The notes under the pieces are model-generated. The model was not told the origin of the DNA. It was given only the letters and a program-made list of their open reading frames with translations, and searched no databases. A stretch of 64,000 nucleotides of DNA. It comes from Nemertoderma westbladi. Its lineage: Eukaryota; Xenacoelomorpha; Nemertodermatida; Nemertodermatidae. Position 1 is the stretch's first letter. Each line of letters opens with the position of its first letter. Shown in pieces: positions 20,445-33,300 of this stretch. The stretch covers positions 113,353 through 177,352 of the forward strand of contig JAUCBJ010007900.1 in the NCBI GenBank assembly GCA_032718475.1, read 5' to 3'. A program made the position numbers and the translations under genes.

Positions 20445-21299
20445 TCATAGGTAAATCTTAGCTATTTGTCCGTATTCCATGAAAGTGACGTCACTAAACT
20501 CCGTAAGTCTGTAAGTGTGGAATATTATATTGAGTATAACTAGTATGTATTCACAAAGTGAAAAGAACGAGTAAATATTTGGTTTACATGTCCAATTGTG
20601 ATAATAAAATAAAATCCAAGCGATGGCGACAGTGAAGAAACTTCCCGAGAAAATATATAATTTTACTTTTATAGATTCCGCTTCACATCCCCGCACTTTT
20701 TCGATGTATATTTGGCTCAGCATGTAGATATAGGAGAAGCCCATGAACAGTTCGAATGAGATTTCGTGAACGAAATAGTTTTCGCTTGAACTCACGTATG
20801 TTAGAGTGATCAAACAACTCTGTTCCATTTCATAACTGACGAAGTTAACCCAACAAAGCGGTTTGTACCACCATCGGTTTATCCTGGGGGCGCATCTCAA
20901 CTGAGTTGCGAGATACGCGATTCCCAGTAGGATACGCGGCGAGCTGTGCAAGGCGATGCAGATACGGAATATATAGCGTTCTGGAGTTCCATCGCCCACG
21001 GCAGCGCTGAGAGAAGGGAGAAAATTCGAGACGTTACAATGAGTCATAGTTGTCTCTTCGAAGTGAATGGCTAGAGAGATAGCTACGCATGCCATTAGAC
21101 TGCCTAGAGGTAGCAATGGTAAAATGTAGAGGTAGGTGGCAGGAAACTTTACCATTGGGACGATATCTCTCAGATGTTGTTGGTTCGCAGTGTATTTTCG
21201 TTTGGAATCATCAATTTGTTCATGATTATCAAACTCATCAATGATTCCTGGGTCTCCGTTATTAGAGTGTATTTTCTTATTAGATCTGTTCATTTCCAC
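20445..21299 (-). CDS. PGAP2: PGAP2-like GPI-anchor lipid remodelling protein, intronless
   Basis: A complete 284-residue frame, ATG to stop, on the minus strand. It belongs to the Frag1/DRAM/Sfk1 family; PGAP2 acts in the Golgi/ER on fatty-acid remodelling of GPI-anchored proteins. Diagnostic stretches are HFEETTMTHCNVSNFLPSLS (80-99), ERYIFRICIALHSSPR (107-122) and LTYVSSSENYFVHE (166-179). About six membrane segments are seen (near 55-79, 113-134, 151-170, 181-199, 212-234, 243-263), as expected. An acidic, hydrophilic N-terminal extension of about 45 residues precedes the first segment and is longer than in the vertebrate protein as I know it. The gene lies antisense within intron 2 of the seven-exon gene. 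Absence of introns suggests a retrocopy with an intact frame; I saw no poly-A tract or flanking duplication, so it is not recent. Confidence 0.9.
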   Translation of the reverse strand: MEMNRSNKKIHSNNGDPGIIDEFDNHEQIDDSKRKYTANQQHLRDIVPMVKFPATYLYILPLLPLGSLMACVAISLAIHFEETTMTHCNVSNFLPSLSAAVGDGTPERYIFRICIALHSSPRILLGIAYLATQLRCAPRINRWWYKPLCWVNFVSYEMEQSCLITLTYVSSSENYFVHEISFELFMGFSYIYMLSQIYIEKVRGCEAESIKVKLYIFSGSFFTVAIAWILFYYHNWTCKPNIYSFFSLCEYILVILNIIFHTYRLTEFSDVTFMEYGQIAKIYL

Positions 21300-21691
21300 T
21301 TTTCTTTGTAAATAAAAGGGAATTGGAAAAATCTATAAAGTATAATTCAAAGGCAACATCAGTGAAATAAAATCTGATTGAATGTTTAACAGAATATATT
21401 TTCTGTCAAACGAATACGCAAACAAACAATAACAACAATATTATATACTTTATAGTAGTTTGATGTTTGTTTGTTTATGTTTGTTTGTTATATTTAAAAT
21501 AAATCTGCCTTAGTTGGGGAACTCAAAACAAGAGTCTTACACGTTACACCCCATAAACTACAAAAAAATATAGAATCAGGACATTAAGCCCAAATTAGTA
21601 CTCAGGCCCTAGGCCAATCAAAGGACACAATAAAAAAAAACAACAAACAAAACAAATATAATAACATGCTCCACATACAGGTATGTATCGC
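21300..21691. other. no gene seen; upstream region of PGAP2-like gene
   Basis: AT-rich, with a TGTTTGTT simple repeat at about 21465-21490. A promoter for the minus-strand gene would lie here, but no specific element can be supported. Confidence 0.5.
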
Positions 21692-21712
21692 AACCCTAAC
21701 CCTAAACCTAAC
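21692..21712 (-). repeat. short telomere-like tract
   Basis: AACCCTAACCCTAAACCTAAC, i.e. about three TTAGGG units on the minus strand, one with a base change. Short enough to be chance or a repair scar. Confidence 0.5.
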
Positions 21713-23597
21713 CGCCATGCGCTAAATGATACCGGTAGTAAACTGCACGAAACCTAAGCCTATATTCTATAAGAAAATATATGACAATTTTGTCGCCGTT
21801 TTGGGGAAAATTAACAGTTTGACAAGAAACAATAAACGCTCCTCAAAAGTTCCGGCTAAAAAACACTGGCTATCATTAAGAAAACACTTTATTCTCACCT
21901 CGGCAAAAATTTGCGCAGTTTAAGATATGTTTTAGAGTGCGCAATTATTAAAGTAATATATAAATTAACCATCGCCTTTTCACGAATGTTACAACGAACG
22001 GCTGTACATTATTAAGTTATATTATACTATGCTATATTACTAATGCTATACTAATACTAATACTATGCTATACTACTAATGCTATATTATACAAGTTATA
22101 TTACAGTATATATTACCAATGTAGGTGTCTCAACAACTTCATAGACCTATCTCTGAGGTTTAAACTTAGGCTAAAGTTTTCAAGATCAATAACATGCTTA
22201 CTTATTCTGTTTACACTGTTATATACCATCATCATAGAATTGATTGTGTTGGTTGAAACAAGGCAGTCATTCGCAAGAGACATGATGTCATACTGTTAAT
22301 TCAACATGTATGAATGTATAGTATGGAGTGGAGGGAGACATTCAACAGCACACTGCACACTGCCTGGATGAGAGGTGATGTGGGGACTCAGAACAGTGAA
22401 TTCGCTAAGCGAATGTACTGCCTTGCCTACATAATGTATGTAGTTATTGACTATTATTATTCTGACACTGCTGCAATAAACAATACCTATTACCTTTGTT
22501 AACATCTGTTTTAGTCGCAATTAGTCGTAAAGTTATATGGTAGACGTTTCTAAGGTGGCTCTGCACGGCCACTATGAGTCATGTCTGGACTAAATCTATC
22601 TACTGTACGGATAAGATCAAGGAAATACATTTATTTATTGATCTTACTTACAACTTCCGTAAGGGAATGAGATTCTATTAAAAGAGGGAAACGATGGGGA
22701 AGCAGCTATTAAAACAAATCAGACAGCAAACTTGGTGCAAATCTATTCTGTTAAAAGGTATGAAGCCGCTAGGGGGGACTTGAAAGTTTTTTAATCTACC
22801 GCAAAAGCCGAATTGTCTAAATTTTAAAACCTTTTCTAATTTCCGTAAAGCGAAATCTTGCCAGATAAAGTATAGACTACAGGCTGCATCGATGAGGTAG
22901 CGCTGCACCCACCGTCTGCGCAATTCCCCAGTTCCCAGTATCGAAAGTTGTCTGTCAAAAGTTTAGAAATGTTTCAAATATAATTTGCTTGGGGCGTTTG
23001 AGCAGCAGGAGTGTCACCGTCTATCGTTTTGGCTGCCTAATGGTTTGGAGTTCCGGAGTTTTGCATCAAATAGTGGGTCTTTCCTTCATGAAATTAAAAC
23101 AAACTTTATATGTTGCGTTGTCTATAAAAAGTTTTATAAATGTATATTTGGCGGGCCTTTCGCTCGTCACTTGAGCGACGGAATACACCTCGCATAATAT
23201 AAGTGAATGTGTCTCGTTCTGCGTGAAGAACGTTCCACGAACGTGTTGTCTGTAAGCGATAGAATTATTCGCCGGGAATTGTTTTTTATTTTTTTTAAAT
23301 ATATATCTATGTAACGGGATGTAGTGATAAACATACAGTACTATTATTAAAAAACAAAAAAGAAACAGTCATTAATTAAACAATGGGGTCGATAAGCCAA
23401 CTATGCTGTATTCTGTAATAGCCAAGAATACAGGCCATGTAGCTAAGATTTAGGGCATATTAGCGCAGTCTGAAGGTTTCAATAGGCTATATATGGGTTA
23501 TTCAATCTTTAGGTCCGCGTAGCGAGACCTCTTACTAGTATTCACTCCGTTGTTGTTGTTATTTTCTCGTTAGGTTTTGGTATTAACGCTAGATACC
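21713..23597. other. intron 2 sequence, no gene seen
   Basis: Short ORFs of 60-80 codons occur on both strands, but none has a protein-like composition or splice context. A low-complexity CTATACTAATGC-like repeat lies at about 22015-22125. The segment 23509-23747 is bounded by AGGTCCGCGT and its reverse complement ACGCGGACCT, a possible small inverted-repeat element around the tRNA-like sequence. Confidence 0.45.
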
Positions 23598-23670
23598 GTC
23601 CCAGTGGCTCAGTTGGCAGAGCGTGGGACATGGAATCTCTAGTTACTGAGTTCAATCACCCATTACGGTG
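23598..23670 (+). other. degenerate tRNA-like sequence (pseudogene or SINE head)
   Basis: Contains an A-box match TGGCTCAGTTGG (23605-23616) and a weaker B-box GAGTTCAATCA (23648-23658) at tRNA spacing. The acceptor-stem halves do not pair and the anticodon stem is poor, so it is not called a functional tRNA. Confidence 0.45.
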
Positions 23671-23836
23671 AATGTTTTTTTGTTGTAAGATTGGTAGTAA
23701 GTCATTCAAGGAGGAGACAGTTCATGCGTTAGTAGACGCGGACCTTTGCTGCCCGATATCGCGCTTGTTATTATTGATAGTTAGACAATGTTTGTATAAT
23801 TATTAGTCGAATTATACTTCTAGTAAACTATATTTT

Positions 23837-23995
23837 GTAATTTGTTATGTTTGTACTGTTTGTAATTTGTTATGTTTGTACTGTTTGTAATTTTTTATGT
23901 TTGTACTGTTTGTACTGTTTGTAATTTATTATGTTTGTACTGTTTGTAATTTATATGTTTGTACTGTTTGTAATTTATTATGTTTGTACTATATT
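23837..23995 (+). repeat. T-rich 22-24-bp tandem repeat before exon 3
   Basis: About seven units of TATGTTTGTACTGTTTGTAATT. It ends about 60 bp before the exon 3 acceptor. T-rich on the plus strand, so it extends the pyrimidine-rich region upstream of that acceptor. Confidence 0.85.
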
Positions 23996-24052
23996 TATAC
24001 TTTTAAAGCTTGTTGTTTGCAATGTAAATTTATTACAAAATACAAATTTTAG

Positions 24053-24212
24053 ATTTTAGGAGACCAAAAGGAGCATCAGAAAACCGGGAAAATTAAAGAT
24101 AATGACGACCTGGATACATTCTGGGAACATTACGATAAACCGAGTTGCTACAATTCATATATACGGGAACTGCCGAGTGAAGAATTGTGTAGTAAAGTTG
24201 ATAAACACAGAG
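24053..24212 (+). CDS. coding exon 3; its 3' end seeds the 34-bp array
   Basis: Residues 111-163 plus one base of codon 164. The acceptor ACAAATTTTAG ends at 24052, giving phase 0 to match exon 2; a second AG at 24059 would shift phase. The frame includes KIKDNDDLDTFWEHYDKPSC and YIRELPSEELCSKVDKHR, clearly protein-like and unlike the repeat that follows. It ends CAC AGA G|GTGGGA (GT at 24213), phase 1, which joins to exon 4 to give Gly. The last 16 bases, GTTGATAAACACAGAG, are the core of the array that fills intron 3. Confidence 0.8.
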
Positions 24213-27200
24213 GTGGGAACATTTGATAAACACAGAAGGCAAGAACAGATTGATAAACCTAGAGATAGGAACAGATTGATAAACACAGAGGTAGGAACAC
24301 CAAAACAGGTTGATAAACACAGAGGTAGAAAGAAGGAATAGGTTGATAAACACGAGGTAGGAACATAGTAACAGATTGATAAACACAGAGGGAGGAACAT
24401 AGTAACAGATTGATAAACACAGAGGTAGGAAAGTAGTAACATATTGATAAACACAGAGGTATAAAGTAGGAATAGGTTGATAAACACAGATATATGAACA
24501 CCAAGTAGTAACAGATTGATAAACACAGAGGTAGGAACATAGTAACAGATTGATAAACACAGAGGTAGGAAAGTAGTAACAGATTTATAAACACAGAGGT
24601 AGGAACATAGTAACAGATTGATAAACACAGAGGTAGGAACATAGTAACAGATTGATAAACACAGAGGTAGGAAAGTAGTAACAGATTTATAAACACAGAG
24701 GTAGGAACATAGTAACAGATTGATAAACACAGAGGTAGGCAAGTAGTAACAGATTGATAAACACAGAGGTAGGAACATAGTAACAGATTGATAAACACAG
24801 AGGTAGGAAAGTAGTAACAGATTTATAAACACAGAGGTAGGAACATAGTAACAGATTGATAAACACAGAGGTAGGAACATAGTAACAGATTGATAAACAC
24901 AGAGGTAGGAAAGTAGTAACAGATTTATAAACACAGAGGTGGAACATAGTAACAGATTGATAAACACAGAGGTAGGCAAGTAGTAACAGATTGATAAACA
25001 CAGAGGTAGGAACATAGTAACAGATTGATAAACACAGAGGTAGGAACATAGTAACAGATTGATAAACACAGAGGTAGGAAAGTAGTAACATATTGATAAA
25101 CACAGAGGTAGGAACATAGTAACAGATTGATAAACACAGAGGTAGGAAAGTAGTAATATATTGATAAACACAGAGGTAGGAACATAGTAACAGATTGATA
25201 AACACAGAGGTAGGAAAGTAGTAACATATTGATAAACACAGAGGTAGGAACATAGTAACAGATTGATAAACACAGAGGTAGGAAAGTAGTAACATATTGA
25301 TAAACACAGAGGTAGGAACATTGTAACAGATTGATAAACACAGAGGTAGGCAAGTAGTAACAGATTGATAAACACAGAGGTAGGAACATAGTAACAGATT
25401 GATAAACACAGAGGTAGGAAAGTAGTAACATATTGATAAACACAGAGGTAGGAACATAGTAACAGATTGATAAACACAGAGGTAGGAAAGTAGTAACAGA
25501 TTTATAAACACAGAGGTAGGAACATAGTAACAGATTGATAAACACAGAGGTTGGAACATTGTAACAGATTGATAAACACAGAGGTAGGCAAGTAGTAACA
25601 GATTGATAAACACAGAGGTAGGAACATAGTAACAGATTGATAAACACAGAGGTAGGAACATAGTAACATATTGATAAACACAGAGGTAGGAACATATTGA
25701 TAAACACAGAGGTAGGAACATAGTAACAGATTGATAAACACAGAGGTAGGAAAGTAGTAACATATTGATAAACACAGAGGTAGGAACATATTTATAAACA
25801 CAGAGGTAGAAAGTAGGCATAGGTTGATAAACACAGAGGTAGGAACATAGTAACAGATTGATAAACACAGAGGTATGAAAGTAGTAACATATTGATAAAC
25901 ACAGAGGTAGGAACATAGTAACAGATTGATAAACACAGAGGTAGGAACATAGTAACAGATTGATAAACACAGAGGTAGGAAAGTAGTAACAGATTTATAA
26001 ACACAGAGGTAGGAACATAGTAACAGATTGATAAACACAGAGGTAGGCAAGTAGTAACAGATTGATAAACACAGAGGTAGGAACATAGTAACAGATTGAT
26101 AAACACAGAGGTAGGAAAGTAGTAACAGATTTATAAACACAGAGGTAGGAACATAGTAACAGATTGATAAACACAGAGGTAGGAACATAGTAACAGATTG
26201 ATAAACACAGAGGTAGGAAAGTAGTAACAGATTTATAAACACAGAGGTAGGAACATAGTAACAGATTGATAAACACAGAGGTAGGCAAGTAGTAACAGAT
26301 TGATAAACACAGAGGTAGGAACATAGTAACAGATTGATAAACATAGAGGTAGGAACATAGTAACAGATTGATAAACACAGAGGTAGGAAAGTAGTAACAT
26401 ATTGATAAACACAGAGGTAGGAACATAGTAACAGATTGATAAACACAGAGGTAGGAAAGTAGTAATATATTGATAAACACAGAGGTAGGAACATAGTAAC
26501 AGATTGATAAACACAGAGGTAGGAAAGTAGTAACATATTGATAAACACAGAGGTAGGAACATAGTAACAGATTGATAAACACAGAGGTAGGAAAGTAGTA
26601 ACATATTGATAAACACAGAGGTAGGAACATTGTAACAGATTGATAAACACAGAGGTAGGCAAGTAGTAACAGATTGATAAACACAGAGGTAGGAACATAG
26701 TAACAGATTGATAAACACAGAGGTAGGAAAGTAGTAACATATTGATAAACACAGAGGTAGGAACATAGTAACAGATTGATAAACACAGAGGTAGGAAAGT
26801 AGTAACAGATTTATAAACACAGAGGTAGGAACATAGTAACAGATTGATAAACACAGAGGTTGGAACATTGTAACAGATTGATAAACACAGAGGTAGGCAA
26901 GTAGTAACAGATTGATAAACACAGAGGTAGGAACATAGTAACAGATTGATAAACACAGAGGTAGGAACATAGTAACAGATTGATAAACACAGAGGTAGGA
27001 AAGTAGTAACATATTGATAAACACAGAGGTAGGAACATAGTAACAGATTGATAAACACAGAGGTAGGAAAGTAGTAACATATTGATAAACACAGAGGTAG
27101 GAACATAGTAACAGATTGATAAACAAAGAGGTAGGAAAGTAGTAACATATTGATAAACACAGAGGTAGGAACATATTTATAAACACAGAGGTAGAAAGTA

Positions 27201-28178
27201 GGCATAGGTTGATAAACTCAGAGGTAGGAACATAGTAACAGATTGATAAACACAGAGGTAGGAAAGTAGTAACATATTGATAAACACAGAGGTAGGAACA
27301 TAGTAACAGATTGATAAACACAGAGGTAGGAAAGTAGTAACATATTGATAAGCACAGAGGTAGGAAAGTAGTAACATATTGATAAACACAGAGGTAGGAA
27401 CATAGTAACAGATTGATAAACACAGAGGTAGGAAAGTAGTAACATATTGATAAACACAGAGGTAGGAACATATTGATAAACACAGAGGTAGGAACATATT
27501 TATAAACACAGAGGTAGAAAGTAGGCATAGGTTGATAAACACAGAGGTAGGAACATAGTAACAGATTGATAAACACAGAGGTAGGAACATAGTAACAGAT
27601 TGATAAACACAGAGGTAGGAAAGTAGTAACATATTGATAAACACAGAGGTAGGAACATAGTAACAGATTGATAAACACAGAGGTAGGAAAGTAGTAACAT
27701 ATTGATAAACACAGAGGTAGGAACATATTTATAAACACAGAGGTAGGAACATATTTATAAACAAAGAGGTAGAAAGTAGGCATAGGTTGATAAACACAGA
27801 GGTAGGAACATAGTAACAGATTGATAAACACAGAGGTAGGAACATAGTAACAGATTGATAAACACAGAGGTAGGAAAGTAGTAACATATTGATAAACACA
27901 GAGGTAGGAACATATTTATAAACACAGAGGTAGAAAGTAGGCATAGGTTGATAAACACAGAGGTAGGAACATAGTAACAGATTGATAAACACAGAGGTAG
28001 GAACATAGTAACAGATTGATAAACACAGAGGTAGGAACATAGTAACAGATTGATAAACACAGAGGTAGGAAAGTAGTAACATATTGATAAACACAGAGGT
28101 AGGAACATAGTAACAGATTGATAAACACAGAGGTAGGAAAGTAGTAACATATTGATAAACACAGAGGTAGGAACATAT

Positions 28179-30356
28179 TTATAAACGCAGAGGTAGGAAC
28201 ATAGTAACAGATTGATAAACACAGAGGTAGGAAAGTAGTAACATATTGATAAACACAGAGGTAGGAACATATTTATAAACACAGAGGTAGGAACATGGTA
28301 ACAGATTGATAAACACAGAGGTAGGAAAGTAGTAACATATTGATAAACACAGAGGTAGGAACATATTGATAAACACAGAGGTAGGAACATAGTAACAGAT
28401 TGATAAACACAGAGGTAGGAAAGTAGTAACATATTGATAAACACAGAGGTAGGAACATATTTATAAACACAGAGGTAGAAAGTAGGCATAGGTTGATAAA
28501 CACAGAGGTAGGAACATAGTAACAGATTGATAAACACAGAGGTATGAAAGTAGTAACATATTGATAAACACAGAGGTAGGAACATAGTAACAGATTGATA
28601 AACACAGAGGTAGGAAAGTAGTAACATATTGATAAACACAGAGGTAGGAACATAGTAACAGATTGATAAACACAGAGGTAGGAAAGTAGTAACATATTGA
28701 TAAACACAGAGGTAGGAACATAGTAACAGATTGATAAACACAGAGGTAGGAAAGTAGTAACATATTGATAAATACAGAGGTAGGAACATATTTATAAACA
28801 CAGAGGTAGGAACATATTTATAAACAAAGAGGTAGAAAGTAGGCATAGGTTGATAAACACAGAGGTAGGAACATAGTAACAGATTGATAAACACAGAGGT
28901 AGGAACATAGTAACAGATTGATAAACACAGAGGTAGGAAAGTAGTAACATATTGATAAACACAGAGGTAGGAACATATTTATAAACACAGAGGTAGAAAG
29001 TAGGCATAGGTTGATAAACACAGAGGTAGGAACATAGTAACAGATTGATAAACACAGAGGTAGGAACATAGTAACAGATTGATAAACACAGAGGTAGGAA
29101 CATAGTAACAGATTGATAAACACAGAGGTAGGAACATAGTAACAGATTGATAAACACAGAGGTAGGAAAGTAGTAACATATTGATAAACACAGAGGTAGG
29201 AACATAGTAACAGATTGATAAACACAGAGGTAGGAAAGTAGTAACATATTGATAAACACAGAGGTAGGAACATATTTATAAACGCAGAGGTAGGAACATA
29301 GTAACAGATTGATAAACACAGAGGTAGGAAAGTAGTAACATATTGATAAACACAGAGGTAGGAACATATTTATAAACACAGAGGTAGGAACATGGTAACA
29401 GATTGATAAACACAGAGGTAGGAAAGTAGTAACATATTGATAAACACAGAGGTAGGAACATATTGATAAACACAGAGGTAGGAACATAGTAACAGATTGA
29501 TAAACACAGAGGTAGGAAAGTAGTAACATATTGATAAACACAGAGGTAGGAACATATTTATAAACACAGAGGTAGAAAGTAGGCATAGGTTGATAAACAC
29601 AGAGGTAGGAACATAGTAACAGATTGATAAACACAGAGGTATGAAAGTAGTAACATATTGATAAACACAGAGGTAGGAACATAGTAACAGATTGATAAAC
29701 ACAGAGGTAGGAAAGTAGTAACATATTGATAAACACAGAGGTAGGAACATAGTAACAGATTGATAAACACAGAGGTAGGAAAGTAGTAACATATTGATAA
29801 ACACAGAGGTAGGAACATAGTAACAGATTGATAAACACAGAGGTAGGAAAGTAGTAACATATTGATAAATACAGAGGTAGGAACATATTTATAAACACAG
29901 AGGTAGGAACATATTTATAAACAAAGAGGTAGAAAGTAGGCATAGGTTGATAAACACAGAGGTAGGAACATAGTAACAGATTGATAAACACAGAGGTAGG
30001 AACATAGTAACAGATTGATAAACACAGAGGTAGGAAAGTAGTAACATATTGATAAACACAGAGGTAGGAACATATTTATAAACACAGAGGTAGAAAGTAG
30101 GCATAGGTTGATAAACACAGAGGTAGGAACATAGTAACAGATTGATAAACACAGAGGTAGGAACATAGTAACAGATTGATAAACACAGAGGTAGGAACAT
30201 AGTAACAGATTGATAAACACAGAGGTAGGAACATAGTAACAGATTGATAAACACAGAGGTAGGAAAGTAGTAACATATTGATAAACACAGAGGTAGGAAC
30301 ATAGTAACAGATTGATAAACACAGAGGTAGGAAAGTAGTAACATATTGATAAACAC
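28179..30356 (+). repeat. higher-order duplication, 1097-bp offset
   Basis: The same ordered series of variant monomers (TTTATAAACGCAGAGG at 28180, TTTATAAACAAAGAGG at 28808, GGTAACAGATTG near 28293) recurs 1097 bp further on (29277, 29905, near 29390). The duplication therefore acted on blocks of about 32 monomers. Confidence 0.75.
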
Positions 30357-33300
30357 AGAGGTAGGAACATAGTAACAGATTGATAAACACAGAGGTAGGA
30401 AAGTAGTAACATATTGATAAACACAGAGGTAGGAACATATTTATAAACACAGAGGTAGAAAGTAGGCATATGTTGATAAACACAGAGGTAGGAACATAGT
30501 AACAGATTGATAAACACAGAGGTAGGAACATAGTAACAGATTGATAAACACAGAGGTAGGAAAGTAGTAACATATTGATAAACACAGAGGTAGGAACATA
30601 TTTATAAACACAGAGGTAGAAAGTAGGCATATGTTGATAAACACAGAGGTAGGAACATAGTAACAGATTGATAAACACAGATGTAGGAACATAGTAACAG
30701 ATTGATAAACACAGAGGTAGGAAAGTAGTAACATATTGATAAACACAGAGGTAGGAACATAGTAACAGATTGATAAACACAGAGGGAGGAAAGTAGTAAC
30801 ATATTGATAAACACAGAGGTAGGAACATATTTATAAACAAAGAGGTAGGAACATGGTAACAGATTGATAAACACAGAGGTAGGAAAGTAGTAACATATTG
30901 ATAAACACAGAGGTAGGAACATATTGATAAACACAGAGGTAGGAACATAGTAACAGATTGATAAACACAGAGGTAGGAAAGTAGTAACATATTGATAAAC
31001 ACAGAGGTAGGAACATATTTATAAACACAGAGGTAGAAAGTAGGCATAGGTTGATAAACACAGAGGTAGGAACATAGTAACAGATTGATAAACACAGAGG
31101 TATGAAAGTAGTAACATATTGATAAACACAGAGGTAGGAACATAGTAACAGATTGATAAACACAGAGGTAGGAAAGTAGTAACATATTGATAAACACAGA
31201 GGTAGGAACATAGTAACAGATTGATAAACACAGAGGTAGGAAAGTAGTAACATATTGATAAACACAGAGGTAGGAACATATTTATAAACACAGAGGTAGA
31301 AAGTAGGCATATGTTGATAAACACAGAGGTAGGAACATAGTAACAGATTGATAAACACAGAGGTAGGAACATAGTAACAGATTGATAAACACAGAGGTAG
31401 GAAAGTAGTAACATATTGATAAACACAGAGGTAGGAACATATTTATAAACACAGAGGTAGAAAGTAGGCATATGTTGATAAACACAGAGGTAGGAACATA
31501 GTAACAGATTGATAAACACAGAGGTAGGAACATAGTAACAGATTGATAAACACAGAGGTAGGAAAGTAGTAACATATTGATAAACACAGAGGTAGGAACA
31601 TAGTAACAGATTGATAAACACAGAGGTAGGAAAGTAGTAACATATTGATAAACACAGAGGTAGGAACATAGTAACAGATTGATAAACACAGAGGTAGGAA
31701 AGTAGTAACATATTGATAAACACAGAGGTAGGAACATATTTATAAACACAGAGGTAGAAAGTAGGCATATGTTGATAAACACTGAGGTAGGAACATAGTA
31801 ACAGATTGATAAACACAGAGGTAGGAACATAGTAACAGATTGATAAACACAGAGGTAGGAAAGTAGTAACATATTGATAAACACAGAGGTAGGAACATAT
31901 TTATAAACACAGAGGTAGAAAGTAGGCATATGTTGATAAACACAGAGGTAGGAACATAGTAACAGATTGATAAACACAGATGTAGGAACATAGTAACAGA
32001 TTGATAAACACAGAGGTAGGAAAGTAGTAACATATTGATAAACACAGAGGTAGGAACATAGTAACAGATTGATAAACACAGAGGGAGGAAAGTAGTAACA
32101 TATTGATAAACACAGAGGTAGGAACATATTTATAAACACAGAGGTAGGAACATGGTAACAGATTGATAAACACAGAGGTAGGAAAGTAGTAACATATTGA
32201 TAAACACAGAGGTAGGAACATATTGATAAACACAGAGGTAGGAACATAGTAACAGATTGATAAACACAGAGGTAGGAAAGTAGTAACATATTGATAAACA
32301 CAGAGGTAGGAACATATTTATAAACACAGAGGTAGAAAGTAGGCATAGGTTGATAAACACAGAGGTAGGAACATAGTAACAGATTGATAAACACAGAGGT
32401 ATGAAAGTAGTAACATATTGATAAACACAGAGGTAGGAACATAGTAACAGATTGATAAACACAGAGGTAGGAAAGTAGTAACATATTGATAAACACAGAG
32501 GTAGGAACATAAACAGATTGATAAACACAGAGGTAGGAAAGTAGTAACATATTGATAAACACAGAGGTAGGAACATATTTATAAACACAGAGGTAGAAAG
32601 TAGGCATATGTTGATAAACACAGAGGTAGGAACATAGTAACAGATTGATAAACACAGAGGTAGGAACATAGTAACAGATTGATAAACACAGAGGTAGGAA
32701 AGTAGTAACATATTGATAAACACAGAGGTAGGAACATATTTATAAACACAGAGGTAGAAAGTAGGCATATGTTGATAAACACAGAGGTAGGAACATAGTA
32801 ACAGATTGATAAACACAGAGGTAGGAACATAGTAACAGATTGATAAACACAGAGGTAGGAAAGTAGTAACATATTGATAAACACAGAGGTAGGAACATAG
32901 TAACAGATTGATAAACACAGAGGTAGGAAAGTAGTAACATATTGATAAACACAGAGGTAGGAACATAGTAACAGATTGATAAACACAGAGGTATGAAAGT
33001 AGTAACATATTGATAAACACAGAGGTAGGAACATAGTAACAGATTGATAAACACAGAGGTAGGAAAGTAGTAACATATTGATAAACACAGAGGTAGGAAC
33101 ATAGTAACAGATTGATAAACACAGAGGTAGGAAAGTAGTAACATATTGATAAACACAGAGGTAGGAACATATTTATAAACACAGAGGTAGAAAGTAGGCA
33201 TATGTTGATAAACACAGAGGTAGGAACATAGTAACAGATTGATAAACACAGAGGTAGGAACATAGTAACAGATTGATAAACACAGAGGTAGGAAAGTAGT

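Noticed and set aside
22296-23197. Several 60-80-codon ORFs on both strands
   Set aside because: Overlapping frames on both strands, no splice context, no recognisable motifs; consistent with chance.
23598-23670. Functional tRNA gene
   Set aside because: The A and B boxes are imperfect and the acceptor and anticodon stems do not pair.
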